64,000 nt of DNA from Muricauda sp. SCSIO 65647 (lineage in GTDB: Bacteria > Bacteroidota > Bacteroidia > Flavobacteriales > Flavobacteriaceae): positions 474,501 to 538,500 of the forward strand of contig NZ_CP091037.1 in assembly GCF_021534965.1 (NCBI RefSeq), given 5' to 3'. A program made the position numbers and the translations under genes. This document shows, piece after piece, positions 8,309 through 17,538 of this stretch. Below the pieces are notes generated by a model. The model made no database searches and was not told where the DNA came from. It saw nothing but the letters and a program-made list of their open reading frames with translations. Within the stretch, counting starts at the first letter, position 1, and every line of letters begins with the position of its first letter.

Positions 8309-10543
8309 ATGAATATAACGAAACGGCGATTTCTAAAAATACTCTTTTGGGCGTTGGGCGTACCCTTGGCGATGGTCATTCTTTTCGTCGGTCTGGTTTA
8401 TTTCGGTGCATGGGGAAAGATTCCGACCAAAAAACAACTGGCCGATTTTCAATATCAAAGGGCTTCAGAGATCTACTCGGCCGACAGTGTGCTGATCGGC
8501 AAATTTTATCTCTACGACCGTCAGCCGATCGGCTATGAACAGTTTCCCGATCATTTGGTCAATGCTTTGGTCGCCATTGAAGATGAAAGGTTTTATGAGC
8601 ATAAGGGGATCGATACCAAGAGCCTCTTCAGGGTCTTCTTCAAAACAATACTGCTGCAAGACGTTGCCGCTGGTGGAGGAAGTACCCTAACGCAACAACT
8701 CGCCAAAAACCTATATCCCCGAAGGGATAGAAAAAAAGCCCATATTGCCGTGAACAAAATCAAGGAAATCATCATGGCCAAACGCCTCGAAAAGGTGCTT
8801 TCAAAAAAAGAGATCATCACGCATTACCTCAACACCGTTTCCTTTGGTGGCAATACTTTTGGTATTGAAAGCGCTTCCCTCAAGTTCTTTGACAAACCCA
8901 CCAAATCACTCACTATTGAAGAGGCAGCCGTGTTGATCGGTATGCTAAAGGCCACACACGGGTACAACCCCAAGCTATTTCCTGAGAAAAGCATCGCCCG
9001 TAGAAATTTAGTGTTCTCAGCCATGGCCAACAATGATTTTATCTCCAAAAAAGAGAAAGACAGTCTGGCCCAACTCCCCTTAAACCTAAAGTATAGGGAC
9101 TACGGTCAAAATGAGGGCATAGCCCCCTATTTCAGGGAAGCCGTCAGAAAAGAACTGTTGCAATGGTCAAAAGATTTCAATGGAAAAAAACCGGTCAATA
9201 TCTATACCTCAGGACTCAAAATCCATACCACCCTTAACCATGAAATGCAGCTATTGGCCGAGAAGACCATGCAAGAACACATGCAATCGCTTCAACGTGA
9301 TTTTGAAAAAAGCCATGGAAAGAACGCGCCATGGCTGGTCGATAAAAACCTCATCAGAAAGCAAGCCAAAAAACTGGGCATTTATAAACGATTGAAAGAT
9401 TCTGGTATGACAGAAGACCAAATCTGGGATTCGCTTTCCGTCAAAAAAACCATGAAATTGAGTTTTTGGGAGGGTGAAAAAGAATACAATGCCAGTACAC
9501 TCGACAGTATTTGCCACTACATGAAATTCTTGAACGTGGGCTCACTCGGCATCGACCCTAACAATGGTGCCATCAGAACATGGATAGGGGGCATTGACTA
9601 CGCCCATTTCAAATACGACCATGTGTCACAGAGCAAGCGTCAGGTAGGCTCTACCTTCAAACCCGTAGTGTATACGGCAGCCCTTGAAAAAGGGTTGGAT
9701 CCCTGTGGCCATATTTCGGCAAGGGAGGTGGAGTATAAGAATTTGGAAGGATGGAGTCCCAGTAACTCCAGCGATGAAGATGAGGCCTATCTAAATTATT
9801 CCATGGAGGAAGCCCTGAGCAAATCTGTGAATACCATTGCCGTAAAAGTGCTTGAAAAAACTGGAATTGAGACCGTTATCGAACAAGCACAGAAAATGGG
9901 CATCGAAGAAGAACTGCCCAAAAAACCCTCTTTGGCGCTCGGTACCGGTGAAATCAAGATCATAGAATTGGCCGGGGCCTATGCGAGCTATGTAAATGCG
10001 AGTAGACCAGTGACCCCCATGCTCATCACTTCAATCACTACGGCCAATGATTCAATCTTGCGATCTTTTTCGCCCAGGGTGCAACATGAAAGGGCCTTTT
10101 CTGAAGAAACCCGTGAAGTGATGCTCGAGATGATGAAAGCGACCGTAAATAAGGGCACAGCCTCTAGAATTCGAAATGTATATGCCCTCAAGAATGATGT
10201 CGCGGGCAAAACCGGTACCACACAATATAACAAAGATGCTTGGTTTGTGGCAGTAATGCCCAAAATGGTGCATGTAAGCTGGGTAGGGCTTGACAACCAT
10301 GAAATCGGTTTCAAAAACACCCGTCTGGGCCAAGGGGCCAGTGCAGCCCTGCCCCTTTTTGCATTACTGTTGCGAGAAATGAACAAAAATGACCACTTCG
10401 ATACCATCACCAAGGTGCGTTTTACGCCACCTAAAGAAACCGCACTCGCCAGACTTGACTGTGAACCCATAAAACGCGATGGCTTCCTCAAACGACTGTT
10501 CACCAATCCGAACAAAAAGAAAAAACGCAGGTTCAAAAATTAA
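8309..10543 (+). CDS. Bifunctional penicillin-binding protein 1A (transglycosylase/transpeptidase)
   Basis: The 744-residue enzyme polymerises and crosslinks peptidoglycan. A single TM helix (about residues 8-33) anchors it in the inner membrane. The GT51 transglycosylase domain has EDERFYEHKGID with catalytic Glu91 and GGGSTLTQQLAKNL near residues 122-135. The transpeptidase domain has STFK with nucleophile Ser448, the SVN motif in SKSVNTIAVKV, and KTGT at 634-637. The C-terminus is basic (NPNKKKKRRFKN). The order and spacing match class A PBPs, closest to PBP1A. It is monocistronic and lies divergent to the nuclease gene. Confidence 0.95.
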   Translation: MNITKRRFLKILFWALGVPLAMVILFVGLVYFGAWGKIPTKKQLADFQYQRASEIYSADSVLIGKFYLYDRQPIGYEQFPDHLVNALVAIEDERFYEHKGIDTKSLFRVFFKTILLQDVAAGGGSTLTQQLAKNLYPRRDRKKAHIAVNKIKEIIMAKRLEKVLSKKEIITHYLNTVSFGGNTFGIESASLKFFDKPTKSLTIEEAAVLIGMLKATHGYNPKLFPEKSIARRNLVFSAMANNDFISKKEKDSLAQLPLNLKYRDYGQNEGIAPYFREAVRKELLQWSKDFNGKKPVNIYTSGLKIHTTLNHEMQLLAEKTMQEHMQSLQRDFEKSHGKNAPWLVDKNLIRKQAKKLGIYKRLKDSGMTEDQIWDSLSVKKTMKLSFWEGEKEYNASTLDSICHYMKFLNVGSLGIDPNNGAIRTWIGGIDYAHFKYDHVSQSKRQVGSTFKPVVYTAALEKGLDPCGHISAREVEYKNLEGWSPSNSSDEDEAYLNYSMEEALSKSVNTIAVKVLEKTGIETVIEQAQKMGIEEELPKKPSLALGTGEIKIIELAGAYASYVNASRPVTPMLITSITTANDSILRSFSPRVQHERAFSEETREVMLEMMKATVNKGTASRIRNVYALKNDVAGKTGTTQYNKDAWFVAVMPKMVHVSWVGLDNHEIGFKNTRLGQGASAALPLFALLLREMNKNDHFDTITKVRFTPPKETALARLDCEPIKRDGFLKRLFTNPNKKKKRRFKN

Positions 10544-10616
10544 AAGTTTTGTCCAATGAAATTAATTTGATATATTTATGATATCATTTTAATATCACAT
10601 TCTAAATACTACTACG

Positions 10617-11477
10617 ATGACAAACGAAAAAACCATTACACCGATCAATGGGTATTTGATGCTCTTCATTTGCCTTTTGTTCATTTTTGGGGGAATTGCC
10701 GCCTTGGTCAACGAACAATCACTGTGGTTCTTATTTGCTGTTTTCTTGGGGCTCTTCCTTTTCTTCGGCATTGTGCTCGTGAATCCGAATAGCTCAAGGG
10801 TACTGCTTCTCTTTGGCAAATATGTGGGCACCATCAAAAAGAATGGCCTCTATTGGGTCAATCCGTTGTACACCAAAAAGAAAATATCGTTACGGGCCAG
10901 CAACTTTGATAGCGAACGCCTAAAGGTAAACGACAAATTGGGCAACCCAGTTATGATCAGCACCATTCTCGTATGGCGGGTCACCGATACCTACAAGGCA
11001 GCCTTTGACGTCGATGATTATAAAAACTTTGTTCGGGTACAGACCGATGCCGCCGTTCGTAAGCTGGCCAGTATGTACCCTTACGATAATTTCGCCGATG
11101 AGGGCATTGAAGAAGACATCACCCTTCGCTCAAGCGTGAACGAGGTAAGCGAAGCCTTGGAAAAAGAGATACAAGATCGCCTTGAAATGGCCGGTATCGA
11201 AGTACTCGAGGCCCGGATTGGCTATTTGGCCTATGCCCAAGAGATCGCCAACGCCATGTTGAAGCGACAACAGGCCACTGCCATTGTCGCCGCACGGCAC
11301 AAAATCGTCGAGGGCGCCGTTAGCATGGTCGAAATGGCCCTTGAAGAGTTGAATAAAAAAGATGTCGTGGAACTTGATGAAGAACGAAAGTCTGCCATGG
11401 TCAGCAACCTGATGGTCGTGCTCTGCTCAGACAAAGATGCCGCACCCATTGTCAACACGGGAACCCTGAACCATTAA
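10617..11477 (+). CDS. SPFH/Band 7 domain membrane protein
   Basis: The 286-residue protein has two N-terminal hydrophobic segments (about residues 10-32 and 36-56) and then an SPFH domain beginning VNPNSSRVLLLFGKYVGTIKKNGLYWVNP. This is described as two parts: the strand VLLLFGKYVGTIK and the turn GLYWVNPLY. An alanine- and glutamate-rich coiled-coil region (AQEIANAMLKRQQA) follows. SPFH proteins (flotillin/stomatin/HflK-like) assemble membrane rings and scaffolds. The stop overlaps the next start by one base (TAATG), and four further short overlaps follow, so it heads a five-gene operon. Confidence 0.9.
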   Translation: MTNEKTITPINGYLMLFICLLFIFGGIAALVNEQSLWFLFAVFLGLFLFFGIVLVNPNSSRVLLLFGKYVGTIKKNGLYWVNPLYTKKKISLRASNFDSERLKVNDKLGNPVMISTILVWRVTDTYKAAFDVDDYKNFVRVQTDAAVRKLASMYPYDNFADEGIEEDITLRSSVNEVSEALEKEIQDRLEMAGIEVLEARIGYLAYAQEIANAMLKRQQATAIVAARHKIVEGAVSMVEMALEELNKKDVVELDEERKSAMVSNLMVVLCSDKDAAPIVNTGTLNH

Positions 11478-11986
11478 TGACCAACAAAATGAGGGTTTTC
11501 GAAGAAAAACAATGGTTTGACCAATGGTGGCTATGGGCAATGCTCATCATCGTTTCTGGAGTTTTCCTTTTGGAACCGATTAGGAAAATAAATCATAACG
11601 GGGCCTTTGCCCTCGATTATTTGGATACTGGCTTTTGGATTGGATTCGCTGTTATGGTACCCGTAGTTTTACTGTTTAGGTTTTTGGCATTGTACACAGA
11701 AATTGACGAGCATGGCATTCGCTACAGATTTGCCCCTTTTCAAGGCAATCTCAAACAAATATCCTGGCAAGAAATTGAAAAATGCCATACTCGAAAGTAT
11801 AGGCCATTATTGGAATATGGAGGATGGGGAATGCGAATGGGATCAAAAGGCGGTGCCTACAATGTAAGGGGAAATTTCGGAATTCAAATCAAGTTCAAAA
11901 ATGGCAATAGATTATTGATCGGCACCCAAAAACCAGAGGAGGCCCAACAAATCATCGATAAATATTTCAACAATGAAAGAATATAA
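11477..11986 (+). CDS. Membrane protein with a PH-like C-terminal domain, hypothetical
   Basis: The 169-residue protein has two hydrophobic helices (about residues 15-33 and 51-73). A soluble C-terminal domain begins EIDEHGIRYRFAPFQG and continues ISWQEIEKCHTRKYRP and GIQIKFKNGNRLLIGTQKPEE. That strand pattern, 'dehGiryrf ... isWqeIekc ... i..kngnrlligt', is typical of bacterial PH-like domains. The start overlaps the SPFH stop and the end overlaps the next gene by 14 bases. Function unknown, but close coupling to an SPFH gene suggests a membrane-associated partner. Confidence 0.7.
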   Translation: MTNKMRVFEEKQWFDQWWLWAMLIIVSGVFLLEPIRKINHNGAFALDYLDTGFWIGFAVMVPVVLLFRFLALYTEIDEHGIRYRFAPFQGNLKQISWQEIEKCHTRKYRPLLEYGGWGMRMGSKGGAYNVRGNFGIQIKFKNGNRLLIGTQKPEEAQQIIDKYFNNERI

Positions 11987-12131
11987 AGTGGTCAAGTGGA
12001 AAATAGGGCTGACCAACAATAGCGAACGATTGGAAGATACCCTGAACGAATATGCAAAACAGGGTTGGAGAGTAGTACATATTTATGAGAATACCGCCAG
12101 CATTGTCTTTGAAAGAGATAAAAATCGATGA
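11973..12131 (+). CDS. DUF4177-type microprotein (52 aa)
   Basis: This small gene reads MKEYKVVKWKIGL, then SERLEDTLNEYAKQGWRVVH and ends FERDKNR. The pattern 'yKvv ... leetLNeyakqGWrvv' is the signature of DUF4177, a short alpha/beta protein of unknown function found widely in bacteria. Support for it being real comes from this family pattern and from its position: it overlaps the previous gene by 14 bases and the next gene by four (ATGA). It has no signal peptide and is cytoplasmic. Confidence 0.8.
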   Translation: MKEYKVVKWKIGLTNNSERLEDTLNEYAKQGWRVVHIYENTASIVFERDKNR

Positions 12132-13057
12132 AAAAACTGTTGTACATCCTTTGGTTGACCGTACCGCCCTGTGCAGGGCAAGAAATCGTCGTCGAAGAGC
12201 TTGTACTCCATAACCGTGACATCTACCTGCCCGGCACCTTGAGCTACCCCAAACAAGAAAAAAAGCCGCCGCTCGCCATTTTTGTTCACGGCTCTGGCAA
12301 TATCGATAGAGATGGCAATCAAGGTGAGCTGGCGCGGGCCGACTATATCAAGCAATTGGCCGACAGCCTAAATGCAAAGGGAATTGCATTTTACCGCTAT
12401 GATAAGCGTACCGCAACACCTTCCAATCTTGAGAAATCAAAAAAAATGCGCATCGGTGACCTGGTCGATGACCTTAAAGTGGGCATTGAGCATTTTAAAG
12501 ATGATGATCGTTTTGTTTCCTTGCACCTCATCGGCCACAGTCAAGGTTCACTAGTGGCCATGATGGCCGTTTCAAATGCCGTGCGCAGTTATGCTTCACT
12601 GGCAGGTTTGGGTACCACGGTCGATAAGGCTTTGGTACGGCAGCTCGGTGCCCAGAACCAAGATGCCGGTAAAATTGCGGAAGGTTACTTTAATGAGTTG
12701 ATGGAGACCGATACCATACAAGATGTCAATCCGTTCTTAATGGCCATTTTTTCTCCCGCCAACCAAAAGTATTTGAAAGACTGGGCTTTGTTGGATCCAT
12801 CGGAAGAAATCAAGAAATTGGATATCCCCACGCTAATAATCAATGGTAGTACCGATCTGCAGGTGACCATTGAAGATGCCCAATTGCTCAAAGAAGCAAA
12901 ACCGGACGCCAAACTGGTCATCGTGCCCAAAATGAACCATGTGCTCAAAACCGTTGAATCGTCGGGCGAAAACCAACGATCTTACCGAGAACCCGATTTT
13001 CCGTTATCATCTGGACTAGTTTCGACGCTGGCCCAATTTATTCAAGAACATGAGTAA
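12128..13057 (+). CDS. Secreted alpha/beta hydrolase (serine esterase/peptidase-like)
   Basis: The 309-residue protein starts with a signal peptide (MKKLLYILWLTVPPCAG), so it is exported. An alpha/beta-hydrolase fold is clear: oxyanion region IFVHGSGNIDRDG near residue 51, nucleophile Ser138 in GHSQGS, acid Asp243 in NGSTDLQV, and His271 in MNHVLK. This is a complete triad with normal spacing. The domain is close to the serine aminopeptidase / acyl-esterase (S33-like) group, but the substrate cannot be inferred. The start overlaps the DUF4177 stop and the end overlaps the ribbon-helix-helix gene by eight bases. Confidence 0.88.
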   Translation: MKKLLYILWLTVPPCAGQEIVVEELVLHNRDIYLPGTLSYPKQEKKPPLAIFVHGSGNIDRDGNQGELARADYIKQLADSLNAKGIAFYRYDKRTATPSNLEKSKKMRIGDLVDDLKVGIEHFKDDDRFVSLHLIGHSQGSLVAMMAVSNAVRSYASLAGLGTTVDKALVRQLGAQNQDAGKIAEGYFNELMETDTIQDVNPFLMAIFSPANQKYLKDWALLDPSEEIKKLDIPTLIINGSTDLQVTIEDAQLLKEAKPDAKLVIVPKMNHVLKTVESSGENQRSYREPDFPLSSGLVSTLAQFIQEHE

Positions 13058-13223
13058 GAAAAAAGCATTTGCCCTACGGTTGAACGAAGATATGCTGAAG
13101 GCCATTGAAAAGTGGGCGGCAGATGAATTTCGTAGTACCAATGGACAAATCGAATGGATGCTGATGAAAACCCTAAAAGAGGCCAAACGGGCACCTAAAA
13201 AGAAGACAGGGGAAAAAGAGTGA
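13050..13223 (+). CDS. Arc-like ribbon-helix-helix protein (57 aa)
   Basis: The product reads MSKKKAFALRLNEDMLKAIE, then KWAADEFRSTNGQIEWMLMK and a basic tail ending KKKTGEKE. The strand FALRLN followed by helices DMLKAIEKWAADEF and STNGQIEWMLMKTLKEA is the ribbon-helix-helix pattern of Arc-type DNA-binding proteins. It is the last gene of the SPFH operon, overlapping the hydrolase gene by eight bases. It could autoregulate the operon. No toxin partner of an Arc- or HicB-type system is adjacent, so I do not call it an antitoxin. Confidence 0.8.
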   Translation: MSKKKAFALRLNEDMLKAIEKWAADEFRSTNGQIEWMLMKTLKEAKRAPKKKTGEKE

Positions 13224-13228
13224 CTTTT

Positions 13229-13264
13229 TTGACATTTTTTTAACGCCGCTTACCCTTAAATTTG
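13229..13264 (+). promoter_or_regulatory. Bacteroidota-type promoter for the DUF5916 gene
   Basis: TAAATTTG at 13257-13264 matches the -7 consensus, and TTG at 13229-13231 is a candidate -33 element. The 25-base spacing is slightly longer than usual. The ATG lies 23 bases after the -7 box. Confidence 0.5.
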
Positions 13265-13287
13265 GGCGACTAATTCAAAAAAGCTTC

Positions 13288-15486
13288 ATGGCAAAAAACT
13301 ACCTCTGCCTATTTTTCCTTCTATTTCTTATTCATTTAACCGCCCAAGAGCAAACAAAATCATTTGTTGTCAAGTATATCGATGAGCCCATTCAAATCGA
13401 TGGCGCTTTAGATGAACCCATATGGGAGATGGCCGATAGCGCCCATGACTTTCAACAATACTTTCCCACCGATTCTATTCTGGCAACACAGAAAACCGAT
13501 ATCAAAATGCTCTATGACGGTAAGGTACTGTACTTGGGCCTTCGAATGGAGACCAAAGGTAAAGATTATGTCATTCCGTCTCTTGAACGTGACTTCAGGG
13601 CAGGAGGCAACGATAACATCAGCCTGTTGTTTGACACCTTTAATGACGGCACGAACGCATTTCTTTTTGGCATTAACCCGTATGGTGTGCGAAGGGAAGC
13701 CCTTATTACCGGGGGAGGTTCTGGTTTAGGTGGGTTCACCACATCATGGGATGTAAAATGGCGTGGCGAATCAAAAATATATGATGATTATTACACGGCA
13801 GAAATGGCCATACCATTGACCTCTTTCAAGTTTCGGGAAGGTGAGACCAAATGGCGGTTCAACAGCTACCGCTTTGACATGCAGGCCAATGAACGCAGCA
13901 CCTGGGTTCGCATACCGCAAAATCAATTGATTTTCAACCTCGCCTTTATGGGCGATATGGTTTTTGAGAAACCCTTGGGCAAGTCACGAACCCCCCTTAC
14001 ATTGATACCTTATGTAAATGGTTTTTCGGGAAAAGATTTTGATGCCGATGAAAGAACGAATACCGTAAAGGTGGGAGGTGATGCCAAAGTGGCCATTGGC
14101 AATTCGATGAACCTCGACATCACCATCAATCCCGATTTTTCACAGGTAGAAGTCGATAATTTCATTACCAACCTGACCCGGTTCGAGGTCAGGCTTCCCG
14201 AAAGACGGCAATTTTTTATCGACAACAACGATCTTTTTGGCAATTTCGGTGGATCGCGCGATGCCAATCCATTTTTTTCAAGGCGAATAGGTATAGCTGA
14301 AGATACCGCCGACAATACCATTGAAAATCGTATCATAGCGGGAATGCGGTTGAGCGGAAAAATAAACAACAACCTTCGGTTGGGCGTTTTGAACATTCAG
14401 ACTGAAGAAGACGCCGCCAATGAGATTGCCTCGAACAACAACATGATGCTCAGCCTACAGCAGAAAGTGTTCTCTAGGTCAAATATCGGTTTGTTCTTCA
14501 TTAACCGCCAAACGTTCGATTCTCCAGACTTTGTCGATGAATCAGAAGAGTATAACCGTGTTGTGGGCATTGATTACAATCTAGCCTCTAAAGACAATAC
14601 ATGGATAGGGAAGTTTTACGGTCATAAATCATTTCAGCCCAATGATAACGAGGGCAACTATTCACTGGGAGCGTTTACGGCCTATAATTCAAGAAAATAT
14701 GGTGCTTTTCTTGATTTTGTGTTCATCGATGAAGAGTTTAATTCAGACTTGGGTTTTGTGCCCAGAAAAGACATTTTTAAGGTCGCTGGCAGTGTGTCCA
14801 GATTGTTTTGGCCCAAAGAAAAGAAAATAAACAATCATGGCTTCGAGTTATTTTCAGTGTATACTTGGCGTCCCGGGCTCGATTTACAGAATACCGATCA
14901 AGAGATCAATTTTGGGTGGGGCGCCGAATTCAATAATCTTTCTGAGATTGAAGCTGGGGTCACCTATCAATATATTTTCTTGACCGAAGAATTTGAGCCC
15001 ACCGATAAAGACGATGCCGTACCACTGCCCGCTGATCGAGGGTACTATTTCACTTCATTTGGCGGAGAGTTCCGTTCTGACCGAAGAAAAGTGTTTTCAT
15101 ATTCCATAGAACCAGAATTTGGGGGTTTTTTCAACGGAAATAGATATTCATTGCAATTGGGGGCTAATCTTAGATTGCAGCCAAAATTCAATTTGGGGCT
15201 TCAAACCCAGTACGACCATCTTGAACTCCCAAATCCACATTCTGATGCCGATATCTGGCTGATAAGTCCGCGAATCGATATCACCTTTAATAAATCCATA
15301 TTCTGGTCAACATTGATCCAATACAGCAACCAGCGTGATAATGTCGGCATCAATTCTCGCTTACAATGGCGTTTCGCACCACTTTCTGATTTGTTCATTG
15401 TGTACAACGACAACTATTTTGTCAACACCTTCATGCCCCGTAACAGGTCTATCAACCTAAAGCTTACCTATTGGTTGAACATTTAG
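13288..15486 (+). CDS. DUF5916 outer-membrane protein with CBM9-like domain
   Basis: The 732-residue protein has a signal peptide of about 20 residues. A carbohydrate-binding-family-9-like domain covers roughly residues 30-220 (IQIDGALDEPIWEMAD, VLYLGLRM, NISLLFDTFNDGTNAFLFG). The rest matches DUF5916: the landmark FSQVEVDNFITNLTRFEVRLPERR followed by FIDNNDLFG (given here in pieces), then many alternating amphipathic strands to the C-terminus, ending KLTYWLNI. That suggests an outer-membrane beta-barrel. The family is common in Bacteroidota and is of unknown function, possibly in uptake or secretion. It is monocistronic with its own promoter. Confidence 0.88.
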   Translation: MAKNYLCLFFLLFLIHLTAQEQTKSFVVKYIDEPIQIDGALDEPIWEMADSAHDFQQYFPTDSILATQKTDIKMLYDGKVLYLGLRMETKGKDYVIPSLERDFRAGGNDNISLLFDTFNDGTNAFLFGINPYGVRREALITGGGSGLGGFTTSWDVKWRGESKIYDDYYTAEMAIPLTSFKFREGETKWRFNSYRFDMQANERSTWVRIPQNQLIFNLAFMGDMVFEKPLGKSRTPLTLIPYVNGFSGKDFDADERTNTVKVGGDAKVAIGNSMNLDITINPDFSQVEVDNFITNLTRFEVRLPERRQFFIDNNDLFGNFGGSRDANPFFSRRIGIAEDTADNTIENRIIAGMRLSGKINNNLRLGVLNIQTEEDAANEIASNNNMMLSLQQKVFSRSNIGLFFINRQTFDSPDFVDESEEYNRVVGIDYNLASKDNTWIGKFYGHKSFQPNDNEGNYSLGAFTAYNSRKYGAFLDFVFIDEEFNSDLGFVPRKDIFKVAGSVSRLFWPKEKKINNHGFELFSVYTWRPGLDLQNTDQEINFGWGAEFNNLSEIEAGVTYQYIFLTEEFEPTDKDDAVPLPADRGYYFTSFGGEFRSDRRKVFSYSIEPEFGGFFNGNRYSLQLGANLRLQPKFNLGLQTQYDHLELPNPHSDADIWLISPRIDITFNKSIFWSTLIQYSNQRDNVGINSRLQWRFAPLSDLFIVYNDNYFVNTFMPRNRSINLKLTYWLNI

Positions 15487-15501
15487 GCCAGCTGATTTTT
15501 C

Positions 15502-15509
15502 TATATTTG
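15502..15509 (+). promoter_or_regulatory. -7 promoter box for the DUF819 gene
   Basis: TATATTTG matches TAnnTTTG and lies 16 bases before the ATG. No clear -33 element was identified. Confidence 0.4.
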
Positions 15510-15525
15510 AAAAAATACCCACTAA

Positions 15526-16788
15526 ATGAACCAACTACCCTTGACCGATGATACGGTCATTTTCGGCTTACTGGCCCTCTGCCTAGGTTTTGTCTTTTAC
15601 ACCTCATCGATAAAAAGCGGTTTCTGGAAAAAGTTCTACTCCATCATTCCCGCAGTGCTCATGTGTTACCTCTTACCAGCGGTCTTAACGAGTGTAGGGC
15701 TCGTTAGCGAAGAAAAGTCAAACCTCTACTATGTGGCAAGTAGGTACCTGTTGCCGGCAGCACTGATTCTGATGACACTGAGCATTGACCTTAAAGCGAT
15801 CATCAATTTAGGCTCAAAAGCGCTTATCATGTTTTTTACGGGTACGATCGGCATTATCATCGGAGGGCCTTTGGCCATACTTATCGTTTCTGTTTTTTCT
15901 CCGGAAACTGTCGGAGGTGTGGGTCCGGATGCCGTATGGCGAGGACTTTCGACCATCGCAGGAAGTTGGATAGGCGGTGGAGCCAACCAAGCCGCCATGC
16001 TTGAAATCTTTCAGTATAATCCTGAAAAATTTGGCAATATGGTCTTGGTCGATGTATTCATGGCCAATGTTTGGATGGCCCTATTGCTTTTGGGCATTGG
16101 CCGTTCAGACAAAATCGATGCATGGCTCAAGTCAGATACCTCATCAATCGAAGCGTTAAAGACAAAAGTATCTGAATATACCGAGCGAATCGCTCGTGTC
16201 ACCTCTTTGCATGATCTGGTCATGCTGCTCTTCTTTTCATTCGTTGGGGTGGGTATCGCCCATTTTGTAGGCCATCATTTTTCGGAGTTTTTACAAGATA
16301 ATTTTGAGGTGATCCGAGATAAGCAAAAAGCATTGTCATCATTGGGTTCAAAATTTCTATGGATGGTCGTTACCGCCACCATCATTGGTATAGGCCTTTC
16401 GTTTACCAAAGCAAAAAACTATGAAGGAGCTGGGGCAAGTAAAATTGGTGGTATGTTCATCTATATATTGGTTGCTACCATAGGTATGAAGATAGACCTC
16501 GGTCGTGTCTTTGAAAATCCAGGGTTATTGGTCATTGGCTTTATTTGGATCGCCATTCACGCCGGCCTTTTGATTTTGGTCGCCAAACTGGTCAAAGCCC
16601 CATATTTCTTTATGGCGGTGGGCAGTCAGGCCAATGTTGGTGGGGCCGCTTCGGCGCCGGTTGTCGCCGCAGAATTTCATCCGTCACTGACGTCAGTGGG
16701 TATTCTATTGGCCGTTTTTGGCTACGTGGTCGGTACTGCTGGTGCCTACATCTGTGCCTTGTTGATGGAAGTGGCCTCTACTGTATAA
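15526..16788 (+). CDS. DUF819 family transporter-like membrane protein
   Basis: The 420-residue polytopic membrane protein has roughly ten hydrophobic segments and matches DUF819 (YjcL-like). Landmarks are MCYLLPAVLTSVGLV, the pair SRYLLPAALILMTLSIDL, the glycine-rich STIAGSWIGGGANQAAM, and the late motif VGSQANVGGAASAPVVAAEF. The two related glycine-rich motifs suggest an inverted-repeat transporter fold like that of sodium symporters. The substrate is unknown. It has its own -7 box and is followed by a lipoprotein gene 41 bases later. Confidence 0.88.
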   Translation: MNQLPLTDDTVIFGLLALCLGFVFYTSSIKSGFWKKFYSIIPAVLMCYLLPAVLTSVGLVSEEKSNLYYVASRYLLPAALILMTLSIDLKAIINLGSKALIMFFTGTIGIIIGGPLAILIVSVFSPETVGGVGPDAVWRGLSTIAGSWIGGGANQAAMLEIFQYNPEKFGNMVLVDVFMANVWMALLLLGIGRSDKIDAWLKSDTSSIEALKTKVSEYTERIARVTSLHDLVMLLFFSFVGVGIAHFVGHHFSEFLQDNFEVIRDKQKALSSLGSKFLWMVVTATIIGIGLSFTKAKNYEGAGASKIGGMFIYILVATIGMKIDLGRVFENPGLLVIGFIWIAIHAGLLILVAKLVKAPYFFMAVGSQANVGGAASAPVVAAEFHPSLTSVGILLAVFGYVVGTAGAYICALLMEVASTV

Positions 16789-16829
16789 AAACAAAAATCT
16801 TTCGGATATTTGCGCCTCAAATTTGATGT

Positions 16830-17531
16830 ATGAAAAAAATCGTTTCCATATTGGTGCTGACCGTTCTTTTATTTTCCTGTGGAAAAAAAACCGAAAATAC
16901 CATGACCGTATCGGGTTCAATAGATGGTCTGAAAAAGGGCACTTTGTATCTGCAACATATCAAAGATTCTTCTTTGACCACCATTGATTCCTTGAAATTG
17001 CGTGGAGATGGCTTTTTTTCATTTTCGCATGAAATGGAAACCCCTGAAATCTTTTACCTCTATTTGAAAAAGGCAGATAACAATGATATCAACGACCGAA
17101 TTGCTTTCTTTGGTGAGCAAGGGGATATTTTTGTCAAGACCAAATGGAATACTTTTGATTTACAACCTAAAATCTCGGGCTCAAAAAGTCACGAGACCTA
17201 TGCCCAATGTGCCGAGATGCTCTCGAAATTCAACACTCGCGAACTCGAACTGGGCCAAGCAAGTCTAAACCCTGAAATTCAAAATGATTCCTTGGCCATT
17301 GACTCTATCGTTCGGTTGATCAATAAAAACACGGTTTCTAGATATCGCTATGTGCTGAACTTCGCGTTGACCAATGCCGATTCGTATGTAGCCCCATATA
17401 TGGCCCTTGCCGAAGCTGCTGAGGCCAATCCAAAATATCTGGACTCCATCAACAGGGTCTTGACCCCAGAAGTGGCCAAATCAAAATATGGGAAAGCATT
17501 GGACTCCTATGTCCGGTCCCTGAAGCAATAA
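16830..17531 (+). CDS. DUF4369 lipoprotein
   Basis: The 233-residue protein begins with a lipoprotein signal ending LLFSC, with Cys17 as the lipidation site followed by GKKTE. The next 100 residues match DUF4369 (MTVSGSIDGLKKGTLYLQHI, TIDSLKLRGDGFFSF). This domain usually stands at the N-terminus of thioredoxin-like TlpA/ResA proteins in Bacteroidota. The thioredoxin domain is absent here; the C-terminal 110 residues are helical. It may be a stand-alone relative. It is convergent with the next gene, only seven bases away. Confidence 0.82.
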   Translation: MKKIVSILVLTVLLFSCGKKTENTMTVSGSIDGLKKGTLYLQHIKDSSLTTIDSLKLRGDGFFSFSHEMETPEIFYLYLKKADNNDINDRIAFFGEQGDIFVKTKWNTFDLQPKISGSKSHETYAQCAEMLSKFNTRELELGQASLNPEIQNDSLAIDSIVRLINKNTVSRYRYVLNFALTNADSYVAPYMALAEAAEANPKYLDSINRVLTPEVAKSKYGKALDSYVRSLKQ

Positions 17532-17538
17532 GTAAAGC

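Noticed and set aside
13050-13223. Antitoxin of a toxin-antitoxin pair
   Set aside because: The ribbon-helix-helix protein has no adjacent small toxin gene and belongs to the SPFH operon.
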